Positions 13,201 to 22,558 of a stretch of 64,000 bases of DNA are shown here, in pieces. The notes beneath the pieces were generated by a model. It made no database searches, was not told where the DNA came from, and worked only from the letters and a program-made list of their open reading frames with translations. The stretch is from Enchytraeus crypticus. Taxonomy: Eukaryota > Annelida > Clitellata > Enchytraeida > Enchytraeidae. Where the stretch lies: positions 987,001-1,051,000 of the forward strand of contig CAJHZI010000741.1 in assembly GCA_905160935.1 (NCBI GenBank), given 5' to 3'. A program made the translations under genes and the position numbers. Position 1 is the stretch's first letter, and each line of letters opens with the position of its first letter.

Positions 13201-16200
13201 TAGTGAGTCGGCATCGTAAAATGTCACTGAAACTAAACACAAAAAAATTAATTATCAGAACTAGAGTAGATTGTTGATGGAAGGGAAAGGAACATTGGTG
13301 AATGACGCAAGATTTTTTGGCTCGTATGGTCACACATGTCGTACCGTAGGCATTAAATAGTTTTCTAACGTAGTTTTAGTTTTTTTAGTTGTCTATATTT
13401 CCTCCTAACATTCCACGGTTATTAGTAATCTTTGCCTTTGCCTTTTCGATGGTGCATCAATTGTAGCCAGCATGGATTCAAGAATAACCTTCCAACAACT
13501 CGAGGCTTTATTCATTCAAAGCCGTGAATAAGGTCTTTCAAACTGGACACCCATCAAAGTACTACCTAGGTAAAACATGACGTTAAATAATTTCACATAA
13601 GAATTTCAGCCATAGTGGACAGCCACATATATGAGCCATTAATAATATTTCTTGTATTAAAATTAGAGACAACCAAAAAATACTCAGCCACAAAGCAATA
13701 TCAGAGATTAAACTATAAGAAAGAAGTAAATACTCAGAAAAATGTTAAGAGAATAAGTTGGCAATGATAAACCGATCCTTTATCAGAAGCATTTCATAAG
13801 AAGAAAGCTTGAGTGGTTAGCTGTAGTACTTACAGCTTAGTAGTGACACGAAACCTGACCCATATTTTGTCATGGATGATAATGGCACTCTAATTGCGTT
13901 GTTGTTGTCAGATGTTAAATAAATGATGCAAAGCAAGAGATCAAAGATGCTACCATTGTTACTTTATCAGGGAGTTGAAATAAAGTAACACTGAGCATTC
14001 AACAATTACTTTAAGAAAATCCTATAATTAGCTATACAACTCTACAAAATTCCTAATTGTATTAGTAAATCAATAATTATAACGAGCATTTTTATCTATT
14101 TCTATCTACCTTTATAACTATCCTGAGTAGGTTCAGGAAAATTGAAAATTGAACCTACCGATAATTAAGCACATTCGTAAGAGGCGACTGATGCAGATAA
14201 GACAGTGAAGAGGCTTGTACCCACATGGTGAAGATTTCAGTGTTTTACACCAATTGATTGCTCATACTCCAGGCTTGCAGAGTTCTAGTCGCTACACCGA
14301 TTGTGGCACTATACCACCAAACTACTTGACCTTCACTGTCCATTTAGCTCTATTATGGCATTTAGCATAGAGCAACACTTAAAAAATATACTTATTGCTA
14401 ATTATTATTATTATTCTTATCCATATATCAATCTATTTATCTATTTTGTATATATCATTATTTATTATCTCTATCTCGCTCTTAGTGCATTGCCTATCAA
14501 CAGGTCCATGGCACAATTATTTTAAATTATTTACTACACGCAATGTTTATTACAAATCCTAATTCTACGCAATGTGTCACAGTAGTGGTTGATTTCTATT
14601 CAGCAAAGCAAACCTTCCGGAATCATCCACGTGGAGAACACAGTCTCCAGGATGGCTCTGGCGATGGCGTCGGAGATAAAATGAAGATGAAGACGATTTC
14701 TACGATAGAACAGAATGCTCTTCATCAGTGTTATCACCTCTCTTGTTGAGTTGTACCTCGTGCACACCATAGATATGTGTATCACCTAGGTGACAACAAC
14801 AACAACAACTGAAGAGGTTATCACCTATGTGTCAACAACAACAACATCAACTAATTATGTTTTCACCTGAGAGTCAACAGCAACAACATCAACTGAAGAG
14901 GTTATCACCTGGGAGTCAACAGAAACATCAACTAAGAGGTATATGCACAGGAAATGATTAGCCCTTAACCTAAATTCATTCTTGTCAGTTAATTCATACT
15001 ACTACTATAGAGTAGATCAAAAAAATCTGTGAACAACATGAGTTGCAAACGGCGACCAAACAAGAACCTGAGAAAGGCAATAGAAAGCCATCCTCAAAAC
15101 ATATTTCCTAAGGTTAATGCTATGTTAAGATTTGGTTAAGGCTTAACCTTGGCAGTTGGTTAATTTTCTTGGTCAAGGGAGTGCATTTACTGAGCTTGAA
15201 AGCAGTCTCTGTAAGTATCTTGGACCTGCCAATTGGCAGAAAACGAAAGAGAGAGACTCTTATCAAATTTGTGACTATAAAAAGTATGCATGTCAATTAA
15301 GATATATAATGCAGCACTACTAGACCTAAAAATATGAAAGTAGCTGCGACAATTGAACATTACGCTGGTATTATATTTTATCATAAAACACTCACTCTTA
15401 AACAATAATTATTGTGTTTCGCAAAACTGCAGAATCATTCATCAGTATAACTATTGTGACTACAAAATACTTTCTTGTACATAAATTAGTGCATCGTAAT
15501 AAGTTTGACAGTAAGCTAACATCGTCAATATAGTTAGGAGATGTTAGAAAAGTCAAAGAGACACTAATATCTGGTTAAAACACAAAATCAATCTCATATT
15601 TATAAAGAACTTCACTCATAACCAAGAAATTTAACGTAGAAGAACATTACAAGCTTACAAGCATGCATACAAGAATGTCTTAATAGCGTAGGGGTAACGT
15701 CATGATGTTTTAAATGACAGATCCTAAGCTGAATTGAACCATCGTGGATTCGAATCCCAGCCACGCTGATCTGAGAGTACAATCTCAGACATTCACTAAA
15801 CTGGCTATAAGAAAAATGGTCTAAATTGTCTAATGGTTTAAACATGCGGTATTAAAAAGTGATAGATATCAACATGGTTGATCATTGCACTATAATGCGT
15901 GTTTACTTCTTTTACATGCATGCCCATTCTACAGACCTCACACTTTGGCAGATCAGGTTCCTTAATGCATTCTTGTTCCGAGACACTGAAACCAGTTTCA
16001 GCTCTCTTCTCTCCATTGTTACCATCCTCAGAAACACTCTTACCATTTTCTGATAATATCCTACACAGCAGCAAAACATTAGGCCTACATTGTAAACTAC
16101 ATTAGCATATATCTAATAAAAATGCATGAAAGTACTACTATAAAGCAATCAAATTAATTTAATATTAAAAAATTAAAAAATTCTTAAAAAGTTTTGATTC

Positions 16201-17401
16201 CATACTTAATTTATATATATTCTCTTAGCTGCTAGCATAGAAAATTAAATTATATCTTAATATTCTATGAAAGTGTATCGTAGCACGTGTTGAATGACGC
16301 TATCATCTCGCAATAATCTGAAAACTCAGAAAAAACCTATAAAAAACAGATATGGCTTTGATATGGTTTTGGCCACCATCCAATAATTGTTCGATTGCTG
16401 CAAAAATGGCATTACGATGTGCAAAAAGTACTTCCATGAAGAGTGCACTAACCTAATTCTCTGTAGCAGTAGATTATTCTGCTCTTCAAGTTCCTTTAAC
16501 CGATGAAGAAGTTCAGCCCGCCCATCATCTGCTCTGACTCCTCCTACTCCCTTGACCCCGCCCCTCAGCTCACTGTCACCATTCACAACTTCTAATTGAC
16601 TCGGTAGGATTCCTTGAAAACCACGCTCGCTGTCATTAGACTCTGCATCAAAAGTATGAAGAATTACTGTCAACAAATATTTTATACATGGAGGTAAATT
16701 TTTTATTGTAACAATGCTCAAGTAAGTCTGGTAAAAGCTGGTAAAGCTAAGGTTAACGTCAGTCTCCTCACTCGAAAGCGATGTCAGTGACAGGCGAGCC
16801 CAGGATTTGAACCCCGCACATACTTATCTGTAGCTAAGTGTCTGCTAATATAATGAAAAAATCAGTTCTAAACTCATACTCGCATAAAGCTACCCCAGAA
16901 CAAAGTATCTGTACCAGACAGATAAGTCATATACAGTTTTGAACCCATATATTCTTATTCATTTACCAGCCAGACCTACATAAATTCTTCATAAGAACAA
17001 GTGGTAGAATTTACATATTAATGTAATACTGCACATGGGAACCAAGTCTATATGCTAATAAAGATAAATTATTAAAGTAATAGCTGTAAAATTTTACAGC
17101 TATTACAGGCTTTTAAAGCAAGTTGTTCGACAGTGGAACAGTAGGTGCAGGGCTCAAATCCAGCATTCTCCTCGTCAATGACATGACTTTCTTGCAGAAA
17201 ATTGATGTTAAACTTAGCTTTTGGCTTTTTAATAGATAAAAGCAAATTTAACAAATAACCATAAGTAATTAATAGAGGTCAGTGTCAATGATTACACTAT
17301 TACTAACCTGAATCTTGATTTGGTCCATATATAAATATTGTGCTAATAACTGTTGCCATGCAGATAGTTGCGCATAGCAACCATCGCCATCTTAGCTTCA
17401 T
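1305..17401 (-). CDS. LARGE: LARGE-type xylosyl- and glucuronyltransferase, complete, 18 coding exons
   Basis: Type II Golgi glycosyltransferase that in vertebrates polymerises the xylose-glucuronate repeat (matriglycan) on alpha-dystroglycan. Exons, 5' to 3' on the minus strand: 17401-17308, 16642-16453, 16060-15937, 14785-14614, 13226-13198, 12727-12632, 12187-12104, 11131-11054, 10080-9949, 9076-8951, 8092-7928, 6782-6459, 5643-5488, 4852-4685, 4197-4091, 3082-3010, 1967-1843, 1494-1305. Every border is GT/AG, phases agree, and the sum is 2433 nt (810 aa plus stop). Order seen: signal anchor (residues about 9-26), coiled-coil stem with a Glu/Leu-rich run (about 70-90), GT8 half with DTD at 240-242 and [14 protein letters not shown]49 half with DID at 615-617 and HMPHAPS near the C-terminus. 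Both metal-binding DxD motifs are intact, so both activities are expected. Human LARGE1 is 756 aa; the excess lies mainly in the stem and in exon 12. The exons match LARGE end to end as recalled, so identity is firm; only the exon 15 acceptor is ambiguous. Confidence 0.95.
2080..2290 (+). mobile_element. SINE-like element (family D) with a LINE-type 3' end
   Basis: Starts near CTGAGGAAGGCAACGGGAAA and ends CCTGCCACTTGGCAGTGCACT plus (GAA)n. Other copies: 15125-15265, 22190-22262, 32540-32645 and 35705-35835 (plus), and 34495-34655, 37820-37975, 44435-44700 and 46375-46545 (minus). Another lies at 41040-42130 (minus), split by a hAT insertion. The 3' hairpin and microsatellite tail match the 3' end of the LINE fragments in this window. 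Located in LARGE intron 16. Confidence 0.7.
2330..2900. repeat. Dispersed repeat, copy 1 of 2
   Basis: Shares several blocks with 7235-7690, such as AAGTGCATAGTTTGACAGTA, GCACAGGTTGT and TGTAATATGTTTTAGA, with indels between. No protein recognised. Lies in LARGE intron 16. Confidence 0.6.
3522..4040. repeat. About 44-bp minisatellite in LARGE intron 15
   Basis: About 12 units of the type AACATCAAACTGTTGTCACA then TAAAACTAGTAGCTATTGTG. The array ends about 50 nt from the exon 15 donor but does not include it. Confidence 0.85.
4091..4200 (-). CDS. LARGE: LARGE exon 15 with a NAGNAG acceptor
   Basis: Encodes [17 protein letters not shown] and [17 protein letters not shown]. The acceptor reads TTAGCAG/GCT. 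Splicing after the first AG adds one Gln, after the second gives KK-AFVVP, which matches LARGE better. Both keep the frame, so the exon begins at 4200 or 4197. Donor TTTCAG/GTCTGT, phase 2. Confidence 0.9.
4255..4525. repeat. 19- to 20-bp minisatellite in LARGE intron 14
   Basis: About 14 units of AAGGTTCAGGTACAATGAC and variants, starting about 55 nt upstream of the exon 15 acceptor, in the usual branch-point zone. Confidence 0.85.
4685..4852 (-). CDS. LARGE: LARGE exon 14: second DxD motif
   Basis: Encodes [13 protein letters not shown] and [15 protein letters not shown]. The DID at residues 615-617 is the metal-binding motif of the GT49 glucuronyltransferase half. The donor AAAAAG/GTTTGTTG runs straight into a (GTT)n microsatellite (4659-4682 on the plus strand as AAC). 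Confidence 0.94.
6275..6415 (+). mobile_element. tRNA-derived SINE (family A)
   Basis: A-box-like TGGTGATGTCGGTAAG and B-box GGGTTCAAATCC, then a tail TGACATCGCTTTCGAGTGAG ending ACATTAGCTTTT. Minus-strand copies at 16740-16830, 27110-27245, 46972-47115 and 54268-54402. The non-tRNA tail and intron location argue against a functional tRNA gene. Confidence 0.8.
6459..6782 (-). CDS. LARGE: LARGE exon 12: inter-domain link with a Pro-rich insert
   Basis: The largest coding exon (324 nt), joining the GT8 and GT49 halves. [18 protein letters not shown] and [14 protein letters not shown] align well with vertebrate LARGE. Between them lies an insert of about 50 residues, rich in Pro, Gly and Ala (runs PPPSPPP and [10 protein letters not shown]), not in the human protein. 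A GC-rich purine/pyrimidine tract at about 6560-6650 encodes the insert, in contrast to the AT-rich surroundings. The start is taken at TTTTAG/ATTTCA because it is in phase with the ATG/GTAGTC donor of exon 11; a CAG 16 nt further in would break the phase. Confidence 0.88.
7003..7206. repeat. 41-bp minisatellite in LARGE intron 11
   Basis: Five units of AGAATGAACTAGTTACCA then ACATATAGCAGAAACACTCA. Followed by (TA)n at 7209-7240. Confidence 0.85.
7235..7690. repeat. Dispersed repeat, copy 2 of 2
   Basis: Diverged partner of 2330-2900, in the same orientation, in LARGE intron 11. Confidence 0.6.
7676..7918. repeat. 20-bp minisatellite next to the LARGE exon 11 donor
   Basis: About 12 units of AATGAACTAGTTATCACTAG. 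The array stops about 10 nt into intron 11 from the GT donor at 7927-7926. Unlike other arrays here, the unit does not clearly contain the splice site. Confidence 0.88.
8295..8680 (+). mobile_element. Non-LTR retrotransposon 3' fragment (LINE tail, family 1)
   Basis: Translates in broken frames to the tail that follows reverse transcriptase in many animal LINEs: [42 protein letters not shown]. It ends GACCAGCCAGTAGGCAGTGC then ACTAA and (GA)n. Related pieces: 39158-39565 and 52855-53100 (minus), 56890-57058 and 59655-59850 (plus), and a short one at 14455-14520 (minus). Dead 5'-truncated copy in LARGE intron 10. Confidence 0.8.
9121..9400 (+). mobile_element. Possible tRNA-derived SINE
   Basis: GGGATTTAGCGCAGTCGGTTAAGGGTGCG looks like the 5' half of a tRNA with an A box; no good B box follows. 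Lies in LARGE intron 9. Confidence 0.4.
10831..10858. repeat. Perfect 28-bp palindrome
   Basis: Arms GTTTAGTTTCAGG and CCTGAAACTAAAC with a 2-nt loop (AG), in LARGE intron 8. Confidence 0.9.
11475..11610 (+). mobile_element. tRNA-derived SINE (family C)
   Basis: AGCAGTTCGGTAAGTTGCCC and GCAAGGTTCAAAGCC, then a tail GTAGAAAATTGACG. Similar copies at 17095-17225 and 23145-23282 (plus). LARGE intron 7. Confidence 0.6.
12104..12187 (-). CDS. LARGE: LARGE exon 7: first DxD motif
   Basis: Encodes [18 protein letters not shown]. The DTD at residues 240-242 is the Mn/UDP-sugar binding motif of the GT8 xylosyltransferase half. The aligned human residues are D242 and D244. Acceptor CTGTAG, donor CAG/GTTGAA, both phase 0. 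Confidence 0.94.
12241..12312. repeat. Perfect 36-bp tandem duplication
   Basis: Two identical units (12241-12276 and 12277-12312) in LARGE intron 6, about 50 nt upstream of the exon 7 acceptor. Confidence 0.95.
12714..12825 (-). repeat. Tandem copy of the LARGE exon 6 acceptor
   Basis: Two units read on the minus strand. The real one ends GTGACTAG/GCAGAGGTATCGTG and continues into exon 6; the upstream one reads GTGACTAG/GCGGAGGTATCATG. Both share the upstream CTTGTTACGTGT block, so the duplication covers intron sequence, the AG and 14 nt of exon. Confidence 0.88.
13198..13226 (-). CDS. LARGE: LARGE exon 5: 29-nt microexon
   Basis: A 29-nt exon between TTTCAG and the strong donor GTAAGT. 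With the G from exon 4 it encodes [10 protein letters not shown], matching the VDFYNADELK stretch of LARGE. Phase is 1 in and 0 out, so skipping it would shift the frame and truncate the enzyme before the first DxD. It is too short to be found by ORF calling. Confidence 0.92.
14614..14785 (-). CDS. LARGE: LARGE exon 4: start of the GT8 (xylosyltransferase) fold
   Basis: Encodes the first beta strand of the GT8 domain ([15 protein letters not shown]) and the following KSILFYRRN and FSTWMIP segments, all with clear counterparts in vertebrate LARGE. The acceptor is CACCTAG/GTGATA, preceded by (GTT)n. This junction is copied three more times upstream as a minisatellite (14781-14940). Confidence 0.93.
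14781..14940 (-). repeat. Minisatellite containing the LARGE exon 4 acceptor
   Basis: Four degenerate units of about 40 nt (plus strand: GAGGTTATCACCTGGGAGTCAAC then AGCAACAACATCAACT). The unit at the exon carries the real CACCTAG/GTGATA acceptor. The others carry CACATAG, CTCAGGTGAAA and CCCAGGTGATAAC at the same place. Confidence 0.75.
15655..15895 (+). mobile_element. tRNA-derived SINE (family B)
   Basis: About 240 bp: TAGCGTAGGGGTAACG as A-box region, GATTCGAATCCC as B box, then a body with CATTCACTAAACTGGCTA and an end AAAAGTGATAGATATCAAC. Other copies: 50350-50590 (plus), 25110-25345 (minus) and 27262-27405 (minus, truncated). LARGE intron 3. Confidence 0.8.
16132..16322. repeat. 190-bp segment shared with the piggyBac interior
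   Basis: From TACTACTATAAAGCAATC to CGCAATAATCTG in LARGE intron 2. Close to identical to 19383-19578 inside the piggyBac element. Confidence 0.9.
17077..17106. repeat. Perfect 30-bp palindrome
   Basis: GTAATAGCTGTAAAA followed directly by its reverse complement, no loop. LARGE intron 1. Confidence 0.9.
17308..17401 (-). CDS. LARGE: LARGE exon 1: start codon and signal anchor
   Basis: The first in-frame ATG in good position gives MKLRWRW, followed by a hydrophobic run of about 18 residues ([18 protein letters not shown]) and then a polar stretch. Positive residues before the membrane segment and none after it fit a type II Golgi anchor with the catalytic part in the lumen. The donor is G/GTTAGT in phase 1, which joins the AG of exon 2 to make Glu. 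Confidence 0.85.
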
Positions 17402-18389
17402 GATTGCCCTGGCAAGATCCGCATAGTAAACAGACCAGAATTCGTCACCATAGAAACAAGGTGACAACTACATCAAGCTATTCTGTTTTCAATATTAACA
17501 TTCAGAAATGCTCAGTTCCATCCTGTGTCTATATAATCACCTTATAGAATTTAATTCATACATATAGAATGTAATTTTAACAAAGTTTCATAATCCTAAA
17601 AATAACACAAAATAAATTTCTACTTAGATATGCTTTGAATAGAAACAATAAGTAGGCAATAAACTACAGTACAGAGCCTAGTATGTGAGAAGAAAGAGAG
17701 CATCTTCCACCGGACAGTAAACGTCTAACAATGAGGCACCCAGATCATGGTCTGGAGTAGACTGTTAGCCCACCCACTCAGTACTATCTGCATATGATAG
17801 AAAATGAACTAAACTACTCTCAACAATTTTAACACGTCATTGACCAGAATATTTTTAAATTATTTGTTGAAAATTCCTCGAGAACTATGTATTAAATAAT
17901 TCACCTGGTCAGAGTTTGATGAAGAATTCTGAAGTAAGGAAGAGACGCCATACGAATTGGACACAAAGTCTAAGTGATTTTATATTAATTGTTGGTACTG
18001 GTCGGCTGCACACAGGTAATGACATGAGGAACATTACTGGCCTAGAAAAAGATTTTCTCTCAAAGTGCAATGTTTTATCAGAGGGAATGCAACACTGATG
18101 CACAACAGAGCTCTGCGTCATAGATCTTGCAAGGTTCAAGACTATCTAGACGAGACATAACTTGAGGTGCAGCCGGGGCCTGGATTGAACGGTATAGACG
18201 TAAATCCTATCAAAGGACTAATGCTGAAGGTCATACGAGATAAAGTCAGTTCTGTATGAGTTACAACCAGGACACAACTGGCTGCAGCAAGTCTGGTATC
18301 AGGATGTTCAAATGTCTAAATTAGTCCTTCTGCACACTCGGAGCAAGCCAGGATGAATGAAACCAATGAGTAGAGCAATTGTGACTTAA

Positions 18390-18427
18390 CTTAATACTAG
18401 AATGACTCTAGTCATTCTAGTATTAAG
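18390..18427. repeat. Perfect 38-bp palindrome
   Basis: Arms CTTAATACTAGAATGAC and its reverse complement, loop TCTA. Confidence 0.92.
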
Positions 18428-18811
18428 TACACTTATTCTAGTATTACTGCACACTTGATACAATTACAAATTGATTACTTAATACTAAACACTTTGTACT
18501 ATTGATACTCATTTCGTACAAGTATGTGCAATACAGTAATTGCAAAACTTTCTAATAATTTTGGTAATACTTCTAGTAATGCAAACAACATTGTAAAATG
18601 TTGAATGACTATAGCAGTTTTTTGTAAATTGTAGGAATGGTTCAGATTGGAAGCATTATTTTAAGATAATAAATTAATACCGATATAAGATTTAAAGAAT
18701 TTAATTTGATATAGGATAATTTTGAACTAAGTATTGATGCTAGTTAAGTTAATGATCATTATATACATTTTTTGTATCTAGTGGGTCTTAAACAAGCATC
18801 TAATGCTTTTT

Positions 18812-18955
18812 TCCCGACTTTGGACTGAATTTCTGGATTTTGGAATTTGCTCTGTTTTTGGACCTTCTTTTTTGCTCGCCGGCTTGATTTTGTCTCAATA
18901 GTGCTCGATGTTGTCATTGATGACAGTAGCACTCTAATTGCTGTTATTAATTGTT
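18812..18955 (+). repeat. Dispersed 140-bp repeat (family X)
   Basis: GATTTTGGAATTTGC ... TTGCTCGCCGGCTTG ... AGTGCTCGATGTTGTCATTG ... GCACTCTAATTG. Other plus-strand copies at 29432-29560, 45763-45885 and, partial, about 36425-36505. No coding signal or terminal repeats seen. Confidence 0.75.
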
Positions 18956-19057
18956 GTTATTATGACCCAGTACTGCACTGTTACAAGAGGCCTACATGTC
19001 CGGGATTCGCTTCTGAAAAAATGTAAAGCTAATAAGAGAGTATAACTTCTATGAGTA

Positions 19058-19093
<36 letters not shown>

Positions 19094-19382
19094 CGGATTA
19101 GTTATTCAACTGCCGCATTCGGTAGATATAAAATGCAAATATTCAGCATTCAATTAATGATGATATTATTATTATTTTAACATTGTTTTATTTATTTTTC
19201 TAAACCAATATTTACATATGAACTGGCAATAATACCAAGGTAGAGCTTCATATTCTTCTTTAACAATTTAGCTTAAACCAGACACTTATACATGCTTATC
19301 ACAAGCGATAAATTAACCTTCTAAGTACGGGAAAAAAACTTACACTAAAGACGGCTGGGTCACTACCGACCCCATACATACA

Positions 19383-19578
19383 TACTACTATAAAGCAATC
19401 AAATTAGTTTAATATTAAAAAATTAAACAATTCTTTAAAAGTTTTGATTCCATAGGCCTACTCAAATTATATATATTCTCTTAGCTGCTAGCATAGAAAA
19501 TTAAATTATATCTTAATATTCTATGAAAGTGTATCGTAGCACGTGTTGAATGACGCTATAATCTCGCAATGATCTGTA
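19383..19578. repeat. Block inside piggyBac shared with LARGE intron 2
   Basis: Near-identical to 16132-16322, same orientation, 3.2 kb away. No inverted ends or target duplication seen at either copy. Confidence 0.9.
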
Positions 19579-19726
19579 CATTTCATACGTCTTACAGAAT
19601 TAAAGAAATCTTAACATTACATTTAAATAATTTCAGAACTGAAATTAATCTTAACAATTTAAATATAAAATCGACAGTTTTGTGTTACATAGCTCTAGCT
19701 ACTATACAGTCATCGTTACTTTCATA

Positions 19727-21298
19727 TTAATGGTGACAATCAGTATTGCACATTATTCGAAAATGTTCTTTGCAAATGGGTTTGTCACAGGAGCTACATC
19801 TTTCTGTGGTCTTTTTGTCAGTGGATAGATGATACGAACTGCAGCGGGCAAGCTTACGAGCTCCTCCTTCAGTGGCAGGACCTTGGAGAGAAGGTGGATT
19901 AGGAACCTGGTTAAGTTGAGGTGATATCGTCTGACGTTTTTCGATTGCCAGTGTAAGCATATCCACAGCCAACTTTTCAAGAAATAGACGTCTGCGATGG
20001 GTTTTCCATGATCAATATCTGGATTCACTGCAAAGAAAACTATGGTAGCATTATAGGCAGCGATGTCTAAGAGGTTCTGGAAAAACCATAGGCCAGCGTC
20101 GTGACTTGAGCTGACAAGAGTAAGTTCTTACGAGCTTATCCAGTTTATCCACCGCACCCTTGGTTCTATTGTAGTGAAGGATTATCCCCGGTTTCTTGTC
20201 CTTTCGGTCGGCATGAATCTCAGCATTATGATGCTGAGTCGACAAAAGTACTACATTCTTCTGCGTCTCAGCAAATCCAAATCCATACGATGTGTCGATG
20301 TCACAAATCCATACCTTCATGCCATATTTCCCTGGCTTACTGGGAATATAGACTTTGAATGGACGCCGACCACGGTAATTCACCAACTGCTTATCAACGC
20401 AAAGCTGACTTCCAGGTTTATATGATGATCTACATATTGCGGCAAACTTATCATGGATGTCTCTGACGGGGGAAATCTTGTCCCTCTGTCGACGTTCTAG
20501 ACGTGTGGTTTTTTAATCACAGCGCATAACACGTGTAATATTTTGAAACCAATCTCTCGCCATTTCGGCAGCAAATAATGGCTTGTGGAGTCGTAAGCAA
20601 ATAAATTTGCTTACGACTCCACAAGTGAATGACTGGTTCTAGATGGCCACGATATACGCCCACCAGAAGCAACAGTCCGATATAGGTTTGCATCTCATCT
20701 GCTGTTATCTCTGTCCACTGATCATTAAATACGCGTACACCTTCATCGTTAGAACATTTCACAATAACGTCAATCATATCAGTTACAATGGAGCAGTCGA
20801 ATGCTCCCTGACAGGTCACTGCACGCTCGCTAACTTCAAGAGTTGGGCCGGCATTTTCACGTAAACTGTTATGCGCAGCCTGACGACCTCGAGGATTATT
20901 TACTGGTGGAAATGCTGACCACTTTGTTTTATCCTTAGATATAAAATTCGAATCGTCAGTTTGTGCTCCAGAGTTACAAGACACGGCGTGTGAATCACCA
21001 GTTTGTGTAGCAGTTGTTTTCGCTTCCAAACTGTGGGGTTTGTCGGTTCCTTTTCTTCATTATGGTCACCAACCTCATTGTCACTCACGCTCACAGCGTC
21101 AGACTCATCGCTGATGTCGTTGTCTATGACATAGTCATCATCATCTAATACATCATCATCAAGTACATCGTCATCTTCTGATTCATCACACTCTGACTGG
21201 AATATATCTTTCAGCGCTTCTGATGCATTGTACGAAACCTTGTCCCTCCTGGGTGTAGACATTTTTAAATGTGAATTTAAACAAATAAATGTTAACAA
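19727..21298 (-). pseudogene. piggyBac transposase relic
   Basis: Acidic N-terminus (DESEDDDVLDDD) at 21298-21030, then a frame change near 21029. DDE-like region: ITADEMQTYIGLLLLVGVYRG, KPLFAAEMARDWF, a TAA just before KTTRLERRQRDK, then CVDKQLVNYRG (first catalytic Asp), YIPSKPGKYGMKVW, YNRTKGAVDKLDKL (third Asp region) and SCQLKSRRWPM. A stretch of about 100 residues with the second catalytic Asp is missing between GFGFAET and QKNVVLL. The C-terminal Cys-rich finger is kept (CSSCDKPICKEHFRIMC). At least three frameshifts, one stop and one deletion: not functional. One frameshift coincides with a perfect palindrome at 20582-20625. Confidence 0.92.
20582..20625. repeat. Perfect 44-bp palindrome inside the piggyBac transposase
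   Basis: 21-nt arms (CTTGTGGAGTCGTAAGCAAA plus T, and the reverse complement) with a 2-nt loop. It interrupts the reading frame between HLWS and the KPLFAAEMARDWF segment, so it arose after insertion or in the decaying copy. Confidence 0.93.
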
Positions 21299-22365
21299 AT
21301 CTACCGGAAGTGCCTATCAGTTGTGGTCTTTTTCAATTTATTAGCCTAATAACGGCACAACTAACTGCAAAGCGTCATAATAACTGCAAAAACAATGCTG
21401 GGGTCACTAGAGACCCCACCGTAAGTAATGATGGTTCTTTTCAACTCCACCTATCTCCGTAAATATTTACACAAATAATATAAACTGCCTAATATAGAAA
21501 CAGGAACTCATAACTAAAATAATCATGGTCGGGCAGCTCATGGAAGTCAGTGGAAAAATAAAGCAAAAAATATATAATCGAACACCTGCGTGGGGTCGCT
21601 AGAGACCCCACCGTACTTAGAAGGTTAAAGCATTAAACATATGAAGTAAATTATTTAATAGATCATATGATTTTGTGACTCCATGCTACCGCACAGTTTT
21701 ACGTGAAAGATGTATAGCAGTCAGTGGCCCAAAAATTTGGAACAACATTACAGATGGCATAAAATCCCTTAATTCATTGCTGAATTTATAAATAAACTAT
21801 GAGATTCTATGGTTTTGCAATATTAATTATGTAATCAAACCGGTTTAGAAGATGTAATTTTCTTCTGTTCTAGTTATAAATATGAACCCCTGCTGCGTTA
21901 AAAATTATCTATGTTATATTAGTAAATTTTGAAAAGACACCGCTGATTACATGCGTACGAATGCTAATTAGAATTGTTCAAACATTTGTATTACATTACA
22001 TGAACTATCTTGTGTAATTTCAACAGAGTTATTTAAACTTCTTGCTGTGATTGTTTCTTTTTTAGATTAGTTTGAATTATTTGTTTGAAGACGTCTAAAT
22101 CGAACGTCTTAAATTCGCTATTCAATTATTTAGGATTTGTAGTTTCATGGCTTTTTGGCTTTTTGACCTCTATGTGTTTAGTCAATAATTAGCTTTCAAC
22201 GAAAGCAGACTCTGAGTATAAATATGTACCTAGAGCCTACCACTTGGAAGAAAACGAGAGAGTGAGCTATCTATAGAATATTTATCAAATATATATTTAG
22301 ATCTATATAAATTTCATATACGAGCAAAATACCAACCGACCCTCCACATCGAACATCTAAATTTT

Positions 22366-22408
22366 CCTGTCATAAGCTATGCCTTTAGTAATACAAAACA
22401 TCAACTAA

Positions 22409-22460
<52 letters not shown>

Positions 22461-22502
22461 TTAGTTGATGTTTTGTATTACTAAAGGCATAGCTTATGAC
22501 AG

Positions 22503-22503
<1 letters not shown>
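22366..22503. repeat. Inverted repeat around an (AT)n tract
   Basis: Arms of about 46 nt containing CATAAGCTATGCCTTTAGTA and AACATCAACTAAAG flank about 46 nt of AT repeat. A third, partial arm copy follows the next AT tract (22557-22588). Can form a long hairpin. Confidence 0.9.

Positions 22504-22558
<55 letters not shown>

Larger units (their letters stand above)
17402..19312. other. Intergenic region upstream of LARGE
   Basis: Should hold the LARGE promoter and any 5' UTR exon, but I see no certain core element. Contains a 38-bp palindrome (18390-18427), a copy of a 140-bp dispersed repeat (about 18812-18955) and (TA)n at 19060-19092. No coding exon recognised. Confidence 0.6.
19317..21624 (-). 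mobile_element. piggyBac element with intact ends, decayed
   Basis: Bounded by TTAA (19313-19316 and 21625-21628). Perfect 14-bp terminal inverted repeats CCTTCTAAGTACGG at 19317-19330 and 21611-21624. Subterminal GGGGTC/GACCCC hairpin motifs occur near both ends (about 19364-19374, 21398-21421, 21590-21612). About 2.3 kb, the usual size for piggyBac. It carries a broken transposase on the minus strand and an extra 196-bp block (19383-19578) between the transposase stop and the left end that also occurs in LARGE intron 2. Confidence 0.93.
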
